Below, one piece after another: positions 7,521 to 17,496 of a stretch of DNA of 51,259 nucleotides. A program made the translations under genes and the position numbers. The DNA is from Crocinitomicaceae bacterium (GTDB lineage: Bacteria > Bacteroidota > Bacteroidia > Flavobacteriales_D > Crocinitomicaceae). The notes beneath the pieces are model-generated. The model searched no databases, was not told where the DNA came from, and saw only the letters and a program-made list of their open reading frames with translations. The stretch is from positions 28,827 to 80,085 of the forward strand of contig JAKVAQ010000019.1 in assembly GCA_022447665.1 (NCBI GenBank), given 5' to 3'. Each line of letters begins with the position of its first letter. Position 1 is the first letter of the stretch.

Positions 7521-9026
7521 TTGACAAAAGCATCAATAATATTTCCGCACCAACTTTTTGAAAACTCTTCCTTACTGGAATTAGATCATCCCATCATATT
7601 AATCGAAGAAAGTTTATTCTTTAAACAGTACAATTTTCACAAGATTAAACTAGCCTTTCACCGTGCGAGTATGAAATCTTACGAGAAATATCTCTGTAGC
7701 TTAGGGAAAGAAGTTCTATATGTAGAAAGCACTGATAATAAATCTAATACAACCAATCTATTAAACTCATTAATTAATGAAGGTTTAAGCGAATTACATG
7801 TATTAGATACAGTAGACAATTGGTTGGATAAGAAAATAAAAAACGCCTCGAAAGATATCGAATTAAACACCTATAAAAATCCTGGCTTTATAAATTCCGA
7901 AGAAGATTTAACAAGCTTTTTTAAGCCCGGTAAAACTTCATTTTTTCAAACAACTTTTTACAAAAAAGAGAGAAAAAGGCTTGATTTAATGATGAAAAAC
8001 GGTGATCCAATAGGCGGTAAATGGACCTACGATGGTGAAAACAGACTAAAGTACCCTAAGGATAAAACGCCGCCTAAAATTGATCCACTTAACCCTAATT
8101 CAGCATGGAAAGAAGCGATTGATTATATTGAATTAAACTTTGAAAATAATTTAGGAGAACTTAGTCCAAAATTCAGATATCCTATTGATTTTAAGGAAAG
8201 TAAAAGCTGGTTCAATGATTTTCTTCAAAATAGGTTTGAAGAGTTTGGTCCATACGAAGACGCCGTGGTCAAAAAGGAATCTTTTCTAAATCATAGTGTT
8301 TTATCACCATTAATTAATTCGGGATTGTTAAGTCCCGAGTATGTTGTGAAAAAGGCCATAAGCTTTGCAACTGAAAATGAAATCCCTTTGAATTCGTTAG
8401 AAGGTTTTGTGCGCCAGATCATCGGATGGAGAGAGTTCATTAGAGGGGTTTATGTTCACTCTGGCACAAAAGAAAGAACCACTAATTTTTGGAAACATGA
8501 CCGTAAAATACCTCCTTCATTTTACGACGGAACCACAGGCATACTGCCTATTGACAATACGATTAAGAAAATATTGAAAACGGGATATGCTCACCACATA
8601 GAACGTCTAATGATTCTCGGGAATTTCATGTTGCTATGTGAGTTTGATCCTGACGAGGTATATCAATGGTTTATGGAGTTATTTATAGATGCCTACGACT
8701 GGGTAATGGTTCCTAATGTCTACGGTATGACACTGTTCGCAGATGGTGGTGTAATGTCCACTAAACCCTATATCAGTGGAAGTAATTACATCAAAAAAAT
8801 GAGTGATTACGAAAACGGAGAATGGCAAAAGGTTTGGAATGGGCTATTTTGGAATTTTATGGTAAAACATAGAGATTATTTATCAAAGAACCCAAGGCTC
8901 AATATGCTCTTGAGTTCAATTGATAGAATGTCATCAGAAAAATTAACGGGCCATTTAGAAGTAGCAAAAGAATTTCTAAAAAACCTTGAAAACCCAAAAT
9001 CAGAAGGGCAGCTCGAACTTTTGTGA
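7521..9026 (+). CDS. Cryptochrome/photolyase of the iron-sulfur (PhrB/CryPro) family, lacking cluster cysteines
   Basis: 501 residues, TTG start. The N-terminal Rossmann-like antenna domain starts IIFPHQLF, and the C-terminal FAD domain carries family marks ([68 protein letters not shown]). This is the DPRP/PF04244 family, whose studied members repair (6-4) photoproducts or act as photoreceptors and hold a [4Fe-4S] cluster. Here the stretch after KMSDY, which normally carries the CxxC and CPFN cysteines, is replaced by a short [13 protein letters not shown]. Only two Cys remain in the whole protein. The stop overlaps the next start. Confidence 0.88.
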   Translation: MTKASIIFPHQLFENSSLLELDHPIILIEESLFFKQYNFHKIKLAFHRASMKSYEKYLCSLGKEVLYVESTDNKSNTTNLLNSLINEGLSELHVLDTVDNWLDKKIKNASKDIELNTYKNPGFINSEEDLTSFFKPGKTSFFQTTFYKKERKRLDLMMKNGDPIGGKWTYDGENRLKYPKDKTPPKIDPLNPNSAWKEAIDYIELNFENNLGELSPKFRYPIDFKESKSWFNDFLQNRFEEFGPYEDAVVKKESFLNHSVLSPLINSGLLSPEYVVKKAISFATENEIPLNSLEGFVRQIIGWREFIRGVYVHSGTKERTTNFWKHDRKIPPSFYDGTTGILPIDNTIKKILKTGYAHHIERLMILGNFMLLCEFDPDEVYQWFMELFIDAYDWVMVPNVYGMTLFADGGVMSTKPYISGSNYIKKMSDYENGEWQKVWNGLFWNFMVKHRDYLSKNPRLNMLLSSIDRMSSEKLTGHLEVAKEFLKNLENPKSEGQLELL

Positions 9027-10516
9027 TGAATACCAAAGAAGAAATATCAATTGTTTGGTTCAAAAGAGACCTCAGACTAACGGATAACGATGCTTTATAT
9101 AATTCGCTGCTGACGGATAGACCAACTCTTTTCTTGTATGTTTTTGAAAATATACTCTTAAAGGACAACCACTACAGCGAACGTCATTGGAACTTTGTGA
9201 AAGAATCTCTTAATGAGATAAATCAAAGTCTTAAAAAGTATAAAACACAAGTACTTGTGGTTGAGGGGGATATTTTCAAAGTGCTAAGTGTCATTAATAG
9301 TACATTTTGCATCAGCGCTATCTTTTCACATCAAGAAACCGGCTTAAACATCACGTTTGAAAGAGATAAAGAAATGAAAGTGTTTTGCAAAGTCAATGGA
9401 ATTGATTGGTGTGAAAACATTAATAATGGTGTCATAAGAGGCTTAGAAAACAGAGAAAACTGGTTTGAAAAATGGGAATCATACATGTATGCACCGATGG
9501 TCAGGACCAATTTATCAATGGGCAAATATCTTTCAGATGATCAGGTCAATAAGCTGAGGAATGATTTGCATCCAGTAGATTTAAACGTGAATCCTAATAC
9601 AAGACATCAAAAAGGAGGCTCTAGTATGGGTTGGAAGTATGCTTCATCATTCTTAAAAGAGAGACACAAGAATTATATGTTCCATATCTCTAAACCTGAA
9701 GATTCAAGAACCAGTTGCAGTAGAATTTCTCCCTACCTCGCTTGGGGCAATATTTCGGTAAGGGAGATATTTCAGCGTGCCAAACAAATCAAGGCAGTTT
9801 CGAAAGAAAAAAGGCATTTAGGAGCGTTCATTTCTAGACTGAGATGGCAAACTCATTTCATTCAAAAGTTTGAAATGGAATGCGGAATGGAGTTTAAGAG
9901 TGTTAACAGAGGTTTTTGGAAGCTCGAAAAAGAAACCAATACTGAATATGTAGAAGCTTGGAAAACAGGAAATACTGGTTTTCCATTAGTGGATGCGGCT
10001 ATGCGTTGCTTAAATGAAACCGGCTATATCAACTTCAGAATGAGAGCGATGCTTGTTTCATTCTTTACACATATTCTATGGCAACCATGGCAAGAAGCGA
10101 CACATCATTTAGCAAGTAAATTTCTGGATTTTGAACCTGGAATACACTTTCCACAAATTCAAATGCAAGCAGGTGAAACGGGCATTAACAATCTGCGAAT
10201 TTATAATCCTTTTGTTAATGCTGTAAAGCACGACCCGGAAGGTATCTTTATTCGTAAATGGGTGCCCGAAATTGCCCACCTTCCTACTCCATTTCTTTTA
10301 GAGCCGTATTTAATGACACAAATGGATCAACAATTTAACAATTGTGTATTTGGAGTAGATTATCCAGAACCTATTGTAGATATTGATAAAAATAGAAAAG
10401 CAGCTACCGATATTTTATGGGGCTTAAAGGCAGATCCTGAAGTTAAGAATGATAGCTACAGAATATTGAGAAAACATACTATTACGAATAGAAAAAGAAT
10501 GTTGCGTGATGAATAA
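9026..10516 (+). CDS. Cryptochrome/deoxyribodipyrimidine photolyase, atypical clade
   Basis: 496 residues from the ATG at 9026, which overlaps the upstream stop by one base (TGATG); a GTG one codon earlier is possible. The N-terminal photolyase domain begins [16 protein letters not shown]. The FAD domain shows [44 protein letters not shown] and NLRIYNP. The usual Asn/Asp-containing NxGxWQW segment next to the flavin N5 is replaced by [14 protein letters not shown], so this is not a classical CPD photolyase, and its photochemistry cannot be assigned. It is coupled to the preceding photolyase and the following DUF2805 gene. Confidence 0.85.
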   Translation: MNTKEEISIVWFKRDLRLTDNDALYNSLLTDRPTLFLYVFENILLKDNHYSERHWNFVKESLNEINQSLKKYKTQVLVVEGDIFKVLSVINSTFCISAIFSHQETGLNITFERDKEMKVFCKVNGIDWCENINNGVIRGLENRENWFEKWESYMYAPMVRTNLSMGKYLSDDQVNKLRNDLHPVDLNVNPNTRHQKGGSSMGWKYASSFLKERHKNYMFHISKPEDSRTSCSRISPYLAWGNISVREIFQRAKQIKAVSKEKRHLGAFISRLRWQTHFIQKFEMECGMEFKSVNRGFWKLEKETNTEYVEAWKTGNTGFPLVDAAMRCLNETGYINFRMRAMLVSFFTHILWQPWQEATHHLASKFLDFEPGIHFPQIQMQAGETGINNLRIYNPFVNAVKHDPEGIFIRKWVPEIAHLPTPFLLEPYLMTQMDQQFNNCVFGVDYPEPIVDIDKNRKAATDILWGLKADPEVKNDSYRILRKHTITNRKRMLRDE

Positions 10517-10775
10517 TAGAGATATTGACAGAATTATAGAAATGGCTTGGGAGGATCGAACTTCTTTTGATGCCATAACATTTCAGTTTGGATTATCTGA
10601 AAAAGAAGTAATTGATTTGATGCGGAGAGAACTAAAGCCGAATTCATTCAAACGTTGGCGCAAACGAGTTCAAAACAGAGGTACTAAGCATGCGAAGAAG
10701 CGCGATTTTGTGAGCGGAAGATTTAAGTGCTCTAGGCAACGATCAATATCTAATAACAAAGTTTCGAAACGTTAG
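10509..10775 (+). CDS. DUF2805/TIGR03643 family protein
   Basis: 88 residues. The N-terminal part ([19 protein letters not shown], then [19 protein letters not shown] and [15 protein letters not shown]) is the DUF2805 signature: a helix-turn-helix-like fold plus a basic tail. From memory the family is often found beside photolyase/cryptochrome genes. The C-terminal 25 residues are basic and Ser/Arg-rich and suggest nucleic-acid binding. I start at the ATG at 10509, overlapping the preceding gene by 8 bp; a GTG at 10506 is the alternative. The role is inferred to be DNA-related or regulatory within the light operon. Confidence 0.85.
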   Translation: MNNRDIDRIIEMAWEDRTSFDAITFQFGLSEKEVIDLMRRELKPNSFKRWRKRVQNRGTKHAKKRDFVSGRFKCSRQRSISNNKVSKR

Positions 10776-10850
10776 TGAACACATGCTTTCTCATGTAAGG
10801 CATGCAATTACCAAACCTCTAATTGACCCCGAAGTGGTTTTTGTTTTTCC

Positions 10851-10858
10851 TATCTTCG
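10851..10858 (+). promoter_or_regulatory. Putative -7 promoter box (TATCTTCG) of the WG-repeat gene
   Basis: One mismatch to TAnnTTTG, 29 nt before the start codon; a TTG lies 25 nt further upstream, slightly beyond the best spacing. Confidence 0.35.
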
Positions 10859-10887
10859 CAGCGCTAAAACATCTCTGCTAATAATTT

Positions 10888-13152
10888 ATGAAAAGAACAG
10901 CAATTACCTTAATCACCCTATTAATTTGCGCATCAACTTCTTTAGCCCAACTAGTCGCTTTCGAAGAGAACGGTAAGTATGGCTACAAAGATGAATCTGG
11001 AAAAGTAATAGTAGAACCAAAATATGACACTGATAACGAGTACTTTCAGGATGGATTAGTTGCCGTAGCTATAGGCGGAAAGTATGACGAATATGGATAT
11101 TGGCAGTCGGGAAAATGGGGCTACATGGATGTTACTGGAAAAGAAGTTATTCCTGCGATTTATGACGAAATATCAGAAGGATTTCGAACTGGGATTTTTA
11201 GAGTTAAACTCAATGGAAAAATTGGGTTTCTAAATAATAAAGGCAAAGAAGTAATTCCAGTGATTTACGATGATATGGCATATTACTTTGAAGAGAATAT
11301 GCTCAAGGTAAAGCATAAAGGTTTTTGGGGTTATATCGATAGTACTGGCATGCAAGTTATTCCGCTAATTTATGAACAAATTGAAGGCGATGTTCTTAGC
11401 GGCTTAGTTAAGGTGAAACAGAACGGCAGCTGGGGATTCATTGATAAGTCAGGAAAAGAAGTTGTTCCGATAATTTATGAAGAAATGGGATATCAATTTG
11501 AAAGTGGTGTGCTCAAAGTAAAACATAAAAGTAAATGGGGGTATATTGATTCAACCGGTAAAGAAATGATCCCTATAATCTATGAGGACATGGAATTCAA
11601 CTCTGAAGATAAAACTTACAGAGTTAAGTTGAATGGTAATTGGGGCTACATTAATGGATCAGGTGAGGAAGTTATACCGGTTATTTATGAAGATATGGGG
11701 TACAGTTTTGACAATGGCCTACTGAAAGTAAAACTTAATGGGAAATGGGGTCATGTGAATAAGAATGGAGAGGAAATAATCCCTACTATTTACGAATCAA
11801 TGGACTACAATTCTGACGATGGAACGTTCAAAATAATACTAAATGGAAAATACGGTTTTATAGATAAAGAAGGTAAGGAAGTCATCCCCGCAGTGTATGA
11901 TCAAATGGATTATGATTACGAAGATGGAACATTTAGAGTTAGACGTAATGGTAAATGGGGCTATATAGATAAATCAGGAAAGGAAATTATTCCTATAAAG
12001 TATGAGGAGTTTGGTTATGGGTTTACAGATGGAATTCTTCGTGTGAAGCTTAACAATAAATGGGGTTTCATAGATAAGTCTGGTAAAGAGGTTATTCCTG
12101 TAGAATACGAAGATATGTCAAGTGGTTTCGATGATGGTTTACTTCAGGTGAAACTAAATGGAAAATGGGGCTATATAAATAGAGAGAATAATCAAATTAT
12201 ACCATTGGTTTATGAAGAAATGGGATACAGCTTTAATGATGGACTGCTTAAAGTGAAGAAAGGAAATAACTGGGGTTTTGTTGATAAAACAGGAAAAGAA
12301 GTTATTCCAACAGAATATGAAGAGTTTGGCGATGGTTTTTCAGAAGGGTTAATCAAGGCTAAATCAAGTGGAAATTGGGGTTGTATTGACAGAGAGAACA
12401 ATCAAATCGTTCCTATTATTTATGAAGAGATGGGTTATGGATTTGAAGATGGCCTACTTAGAGTAAAAAGGAACGGCTACTGGGGCTTTGTTAATGTTAC
12501 AGGTAAAGAAATAGTACCCACTATTTATCAAGAGCTGGGCTATAGTTTCGAAAATGATATGCTAAGAGTTCAGCTTAATGGTAAATGGGGCTTTATTAAT
12601 AAATCTGGCGAAGAAGTTATCCCTGTAAGCTATGAGGAAATGGGATATAATTTTGAAAATGGAATAATTAAAGTAAAGCGTAACGGCAAATGGGGGTACA
12701 TAAACACGGCGGGGAAAGAAATCATTCCTGTTAAGTATGAAGACATTGAATACATATCAGATGACGGAATATATAAAGTTAAATTAAACGGCTACTGGGG
12801 CTATATAAATAAATCTGGTGAGGATGTTGTTCCTGTTATTTATGAAGAAATGGGATACAGCTTCAAAAATGGTATTCTGAAGGTGAAACTGAATGGCAAA
12901 TGGGGCTATGTTAATAAATCAGGTGATACAGTTATCCCAATCATTTATGAAGAACTTGGTGATTCTTTCCAAAGTGGTATGCTCAAAGCCAAACTTAAAG
13001 GAAAATGGGGTTTTATTAATGAAGAAGGCAATGAAGTTATTCCTATCATATATGAAGAAATGGAATACGAATTTTACAACGGAAAAATTGAAGTAAAACT
13101 CGACGGCAATAGGTTCTACATTGATAGAAATGGTGATGTGTTCGAAAAGTGA
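10888..13152 (+). CDS. WG repeat-containing secreted protein (about 20 repeats)
   Basis: 754 residues: a signal peptide (MKRTAITLITLLICASTSLAQ) and then essentially only WG repeats to the end. Each unit is about 36 residues with the pattern NGKWGYIDKSGKEVIP-x-IYEEMGY-x-F-x-G-x-L-x-VK; I count 20 copies of the IPxxY core. WG repeats form beta-propeller-like or elongated beta-rich solenoids and are taken to mediate protein-protein contact outside the cytoplasm; no catalytic residues are evident. It has its own transcript, convergent with the two-component operon. Function beyond a binding scaffold cannot be told. Confidence 0.88.
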   Translation: MKRTAITLITLLICASTSLAQLVAFEENGKYGYKDESGKVIVEPKYDTDNEYFQDGLVAVAIGGKYDEYGYWQSGKWGYMDVTGKEVIPAIYDEISEGFRTGIFRVKLNGKIGFLNNKGKEVIPVIYDDMAYYFEENMLKVKHKGFWGYIDSTGMQVIPLIYEQIEGDVLSGLVKVKQNGSWGFIDKSGKEVVPIIYEEMGYQFESGVLKVKHKSKWGYIDSTGKEMIPIIYEDMEFNSEDKTYRVKLNGNWGYINGSGEEVIPVIYEDMGYSFDNGLLKVKLNGKWGHVNKNGEEIIPTIYESMDYNSDDGTFKIILNGKYGFIDKEGKEVIPAVYDQMDYDYEDGTFRVRRNGKWGYIDKSGKEIIPIKYEEFGYGFTDGILRVKLNNKWGFIDKSGKEVIPVEYEDMSSGFDDGLLQVKLNGKWGYINRENNQIIPLVYEEMGYSFNDGLLKVKKGNNWGFVDKTGKEVIPTEYEEFGDGFSEGLIKAKSSGNWGCIDRENNQIVPIIYEEMGYGFEDGLLRVKRNGYWGFVNVTGKEIVPTIYQELGYSFENDMLRVQLNGKWGFINKSGEEVIPVSYEEMGYNFENGIIKVKRNGKWGYINTAGKEIIPVKYEDIEYISDDGIYKVKLNGYWGYINKSGEDVVPVIYEEMGYSFKNGILKVKLNGKWGYVNKSGDTVIPIIYEELGDSFQSGMLKAKLKGKWGFINEEGNEVIPIIYEEMEYEFYNGKIEVKLDGNRFYIDRNGDVFEK
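10960..13140 (+). repeat. Tandem 108-bp coding repeats (WG units)
   Basis: The coding sequence is built from about 20 diverged copies of a roughly 108-bp unit, each containing a variant of AATGGxAAATGGGGCTA. Copies differ at many silent sites, so the array is old rather than freshly amplified. Confidence 0.75.
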
Positions 13153-13196
13153 TTAGGCGCAAGCAACACTGTTTCCCAGAGCGTAATTAACCACTC

Positions 13197-13949
13197 CTAT
13201 TTATCCAACCATTCCTTAAATTCCTTAACACGAGGTCTGCTTACAATTGTTTCCTGAGAGTCTTCAGGGGTTAGCACTACTTTTAGCCTGCTATTAAAAT
13301 GAGAATGCACCGAAGAAATTGCATCTATCGATATTATTTTTTTTCTACTAACTCTAAAGAAATTATTCGGATTTAATTGTGATTCAATGTGATCCATAGT
13401 GTCGTCCAAAATAAATCGGTTACCAAGTTTTGATACTAAAAATGAATAACTCCCTTCAGAAATAAAGTAAGCCACATCTGTCGATTTAACAAAATTCAAT
13501 TGGTCACCAGACTTTACCATGAAACGATCTTTATAGCTTTTCTCTTTTGGTTGAAAAAGGGCTTTTACCTTTTCAAAATCAATGTTTTTAGACAACTCCA
13601 GATCCTTATAGCGTCTGATCGCATTCTCTAAATCCGCCTTGTTAATTGGCTTCAAAAGATAATCTAAGCCGTTCACTTTAAAAGCTTTTAAAGCGTATTG
13701 GTCATAAGCCGTTGCAAATATTATTGAAGAATTAATCTCTGTGGACTCAAAAATTTCAAAACTATACCCGTCAGCCAATTGAACATCCATGAAAACAATA
13801 TCCGGGTGGGGATTTTGACCAAACCAAACAATTGCTTCAGCTACCTCCTGAATACGGGCGATAATCTCTGCCTCTGGATCAAGCTCTAGGATTAATTTTT
13901 CTAATCTTCTAGCTGCTGGCAACTCGTCTTCAATGATTACAATTTTCAT
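13197..13949 (-). CDS. LytTR-family response regulator
   Basis: 250 residues. The receiver domain (1-120) has the acidic pair at EDE (residues 7-9), the phospho-acceptor Asp at about 55 (VFMDVQLADG), Thr (FATAYD) and Lys (LLKPI). The C-terminal LytTR DNA-binding domain (about 145-250) carries FMVKSGDQLNFVKSTDVAYF and FFRVSRKKIISIDAI. It would bind direct repeats upstream of its targets after phosphorylation by the coupled kinase, whose gene ends 4 bp inside this start. Third gene of a TonB receptor-kinase-regulator operon. Confidence 0.93.
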   Translation of the reverse strand: MKIVIIEDELPAARRLEKLILELDPEAEIIARIQEVAEAIVWFGQNPHPDIVFMDVQLADGYSFEIFESTEINSSIIFATAYDQYALKAFKVNGLDYLLKPINKADLENAIRRYKDLELSKNIDFEKVKALFQPKEKSYKDRFMVKSGDQLNFVKSTDVAYFISEGSYSFLVSKLGNRFILDDTMDHIESQLNPNNFFRVSRKKIISIDAISSVHSHFNSRLKVVLTPEDSQETIVSRPRVKEFKEWLDK

Positions 13950-15007
13950 TTTATTACATTCATTTTTACGAGAGGTATTATTACTTGAAAATCAGTTTCT
14001 GTTTCAACGATTTCAACTTTCTTTTCCATTAACAAGTCATAACGTTTTTGAATATTCACCAATCCAACTTTAGTTGATGCTTGGTGCACCTTCTTCAATT
14101 GTAAGTTATTCGAAACCTTAAGGCTCTCCCCTTCAATGATTATTTTGATAGATAGCGGATTCTTCTGAGAAACTATATTATGCTTCACCGCATTTTCCAA
14201 TAACATTTGTATCGACAAGGGTATGATATGTTTATTATAACATTCATTTTCATTCGGATATAAAATTTCAATACCATCGCCAAACCTTATTTTTAGAAGG
14301 TAGTCATATGCTCGAATACAATTCAATTCGTCTTTGAGTGATATTATTTCTTTATCTCTGATCTCAAGAAGGTACCTGTATACCTTGGAAAGGTTCTCTG
14401 CAAAACTCACTGCAGTTTCTTGGTCTTCCGGAATTACTGAAATTAACGTATTCAAAGAATTAAAAAGAAAATGAGGATTCACTTGATTCTGTAGAGCAGC
14501 CAATTGAGCTTGGGCTGATTCTTTTTTCAGTTCTTCGTTTTTAATCATTCCATCTTTGAATTGTGCAAAATTGTACCACCCTTCATAAATCGAAACTATG
14601 ATTACTGTAATAATTATACTGGCCATGAGCCTAATAAAGAATGGAGTCTTAGCCCGGTATTGAAGATCGTCGTTAACCAGATCAGGAATGTGCGACAACA
14701 CAGTTAAAACTACGGTAGAAATCATTAAAAAAACACCTGTCATCACAAGCCTTTTCTTGTGGTTTTCGAATCCTTGAAAACGCTTCCTTACAGTAAGAAC
14801 TATCCTGTAATCAATAGCCCAAAAGATGAAAATATAAACGAATCCAATAAAAAAACATATTGCAAATTCTAAAGGCGTCTCATTTGGCCATATGCCAAAA
14901 ACTAAAATTGGATAAAAAAAGGCAAAAAGAGGTATTAGCACGGCTCTAAGCGCCATATCGTTAAAACCTGTAAGTTTTAATTTTTCCTCTTTTGTGATTT
15001 TTGCCAT
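13946..15007 (-). CDS. LytS/YpdA-type sensor histidine kinase
   Basis: 353 residues. Four hydrophobic segments (about 20-40, 46-64, 85-105, 122-141) give a membrane domain without a large periplasmic loop. A short coiled linker leads to the His_kinase domain with the phospho-acceptor His at about 179 (NPHFLFNSLN) and the ATP-binding N box (LLENAVKHN). It partners the LytTR regulator downstream (overlap ATGA). The gene follows the TonB-dependent receptor by 34 bp on the same strand, so ligand uptake and signalling may be linked; that link is inference. Confidence 0.92.
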   Translation of the reverse strand: MAKITKEEKLKLTGFNDMALRAVLIPLFAFFYPILVFGIWPNETPLEFAICFFIGFVYIFIFWAIDYRIVLTVRKRFQGFENHKKRLVMTGVFLMISTVVLTVLSHIPDLVNDDLQYRAKTPFFIRLMASIIITVIIVSIYEGWYNFAQFKDGMIKNEELKKESAQAQLAALQNQVNPHFLFNSLNTLISVIPEDQETAVSFAENLSKVYRYLLEIRDKEIISLKDELNCIRAYDYLLKIRFGDGIEILYPNENECYNKHIIPLSIQMLLENAVKHNIVSQKNPLSIKIIIEGESLKVSNNLQLKKVHQASTKVGLVNIQKRYDLLMEKKVEIVETETDFQVIIPLVKMNVIK

Positions 15008-15041
15008 TCTTCTGCCTTTTGTAAATCTTCTGCCTTTAAAT

Positions 15042-17393
15042 TTAGAAGTTTATTCTGTATTGGATATTAGGAAAGAACCCTCTCTGATAAACCTCCTCTA
15101 TTTGTCCGGTGGTGTTATTATATCCATATTGAAATATATTCTGCTGGTTTGTGAAATTCTGTAAATCCACTGAAAATTCTTGATTCACTCTTTTTCCATT
15201 GAGCTTTAAGGTAGTTTTGAAATCCGTTCTAAAGTAATCAGGCTGCTGCTCTTCAAATGCTTGATCAGTAAATTCAATTTGAGTTCCAAATAATTGAGAT
15301 GAAGCTAAATCAATTGGGGTAAATCTTCTTCCTCCTGCATAAGTGATTTTCCAATCAAATCCTATGGTGAAGTTTTGATTTAGATTAAACTCATATCCTG
15401 CAAGAAAATTGAAGATGTAATTGCCATTAAACGCCGTATTTCTTTCTATTCCATCACTTCCTTTGTATTTTGAATCGAAGAGCGATGTTGTAAACAAGAA
15501 ATAGTAGCCTTTGTCAAGAAATTTCTCTAACGTAAGTTCAACGCCGTAGTTTCTTCCAGTGCCCTCGTTCAGATAGCCTGTACCATTAGGAAGCAGAAAG
15601 TCTGCACCTTGATTCAACATCGAAAATGTAGATGGAAAGGAATCCACAGGAATGTCATATAAATACTGATAATATGCTTCCGCCTTCAATCGCATACTTG
15701 GCCCTATTCGAAAGTCATAACCTAAAACATTGTGAATAGACTTAGTAAAATCTAAATTTTGATTGGGGTAAGTGATTTCTCCTTCCAATTCCTCTTCAAT
15801 AAAATACACCGTAATTGGTTGGATTTGCGAATGGAGTCCGCTTCCTAAACTTAGTGTATGGCGTTTATTTGGTTGAAACTTAAAACCAAGGCGTGGTTCT
15901 ACGATATTGGATTCGCTTAACCAGAAGTGCTGAGAATGTACTCCTCCATTAAAGGTCCATTTGTCATTGAATCTATGCTGATAATTTATATAAGACTGCA
16001 ATAAGAATGCGGATCCCCTGTTGTCCGAAATTGTTCTGTAAGCCCCACCAACATACGCGCTATCTAGAATGTCAGTAATAAAGTTGTCACCAATAATTCC
16101 TGCAGCAATTGTGTTTTTTGCATTGATCTTATGATTAAGCTTAAGATTTAATGAGTTTTTCATTTGTAGACGATTAAAGCCAACCGTATTAAAAGCATCT
16201 CCTCCCTCGGAAAGAGTATCTATTTCACCTAATGTATTAGAGACAGAAGACGCTAAAATCAATTCATAAAAGGTATTCTTATTAAAGAAATACTTATGTG
16301 AAGCGCCAACTACAGCAGTATTTGAAGTAAACTTTGACTGTTCATTATCGCCTGAAAATAAATTAGTAGAATCTAAATCTCCTGATGGTTCAAACTCAAT
16401 AAAACTAGTTCCTCCTACTCCCCAAACGGTGAACCTACCTGCTTTTTTGGTTGGAAAATTCATCTTAAACGTTAAATCTTGATATTGGGGAATTGCTGTA
16501 CCTACACCTAAATCAACACCCAAGGCTGAAATTACACCAAGTGTTGAATAACGATAGTTGACCAAATAAGAACCTCTATGTTTGCTACTAAATGGACCTT
16601 CAGCGCCGAACTCAAAACCGTTAAACCCAACTTGTCCTAAGAATTCATTTTTTGAGTTGTTTCCATTTCTCAAACGTAAATCAAACACCCCTGACAAAGC
16701 ATTTCCATAATCAGCTGTCCATGCCGAGGTATAGAAATCTGAATTGGATAGATTGTTAATGTTAAGCATGCTCACTGGACCTCCAGTTGTGCCTAATGTT
16801 GCAAAGTGATTTGGACTAGGAATGTCAATGCCTTCCATTCTCCACAATACGCCTAATGGGCTATTACCTCGTATAATTATGTCATTTCTATCATCACTAA
16901 CCCCACTCACTCCTGCGTAGTTTTGCGCCATTCTTGCAGGATCACTTAAAGAGCCTGCAAACTTACCTGCTTCTTCGACAGATATAGTTCTAGCACTAAC
17001 TGTCGACATTTTGTTGATTGTTTCACCTTTGTCTTCTTTATAAACAACTTCTACCTTTTCCAAGACAGCAATGCTTTCTTCCATACCCGCATTAACAATT
17101 AATTCCTTTCCAGACTTTAGTTCGAGATTGGACAAGGTTAATGGCTCGTAACCTACAAATGATATTTGTAAAGTGATTCTTCCTACCGGCACATTCTTAA
17201 TTTCGAAGTTGCCGTCAAAGTCAGACATTGCACCCAATACGGGATCTGTATTCGCTACAATAATCTTCGCTCCTGGGATAGGAAACTGTGATTGTTTATC
17301 GATAACCGAGCCTCTTACGGTTTGTGTGATCTCTTGAGAAAGTCCGGTTAAGGATACTAAGAGAACAAAAATTAGGATCAAATTCAGTTTCAT
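15042..17393 (-). CDS. TonB-dependent receptor with N-terminal carboxypeptidase-regulatory-like domain
   Basis: 783 residues. Signal peptide (MKLNLILIFVLLVSLTGLSQ), then a CarboxypepD_reg-like beta sandwich (about 24-105: VRGSVIDKQSQFPIPGAKI, DFDGNFEIKNVPVG), a plug domain (about 125-235, NDIIIRGNSPLGVLWRMEGI) and a beta-barrel ending in the aromatic C-terminus QYRINF. It is an outer-membrane importer driven by TonB. No SusD partner is adjacent, so a glycan substrate is not implied; iron chelates, peptides or others remain possible. First gene of the operon with the LytS/LytTR pair. Confidence 0.93.
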   Translation of the reverse strand: MKLNLILIFVLLVSLTGLSQEITQTVRGSVIDKQSQFPIPGAKIIVANTDPVLGAMSDFDGNFEIKNVPVGRITLQISFVGYEPLTLSNLELKSGKELIVNAGMEESIAVLEKVEVVYKEDKGETINKMSTVSARTISVEEAGKFAGSLSDPARMAQNYAGVSGVSDDRNDIIIRGNSPLGVLWRMEGIDIPSPNHFATLGTTGGPVSMLNINNLSNSDFYTSAWTADYGNALSGVFDLRLRNGNNSKNEFLGQVGFNGFEFGAEGPFSSKHRGSYLVNYRYSTLGVISALGVDLGVGTAIPQYQDLTFKMNFPTKKAGRFTVWGVGGTSFIEFEPSGDLDSTNLFSGDNEQSKFTSNTAVVGASHKYFFNKNTFYELILASSVSNTLGEIDTLSEGGDAFNTVGFNRLQMKNSLNLKLNHKINAKNTIAAGIIGDNFITDILDSAYVGGAYRTISDNRGSAFLLQSYINYQHRFNDKWTFNGGVHSQHFWLSESNIVEPRLGFKFQPNKRHTLSLGSGLHSQIQPITVYFIEEELEGEITYPNQNLDFTKSIHNVLGYDFRIGPSMRLKAEAYYQYLYDIPVDSFPSTFSMLNQGADFLLPNGTGYLNEGTGRNYGVELTLEKFLDKGYYFLFTTSLFDSKYKGSDGIERNTAFNGNYIFNFLAGYEFNLNQNFTIGFDWKITYAGGRRFTPIDLASSQLFGTQIEFTDQAFEEQQPDYFRTDFKTTLKLNGKRVNQEFSVDLQNFTNQQNIFQYGYNNTTGQIEEVYQRGFFPNIQYRINF

Positions 17394-17496
17394 TTTTTAG
17401 TTCGTTTTGAATTATGGGTCAAAACTCTTGAAAACTCTTACCTAATAAAATACAGTTTCGTTGAATTGTCGAAAATTGGAGTTGAATTGTAAAGAA

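Noticed and set aside
10960-13140. CRISPR or satellite array
   Set aside because: The repeats are in frame, about 108 bp, diverged at silent sites, and encode WG units.
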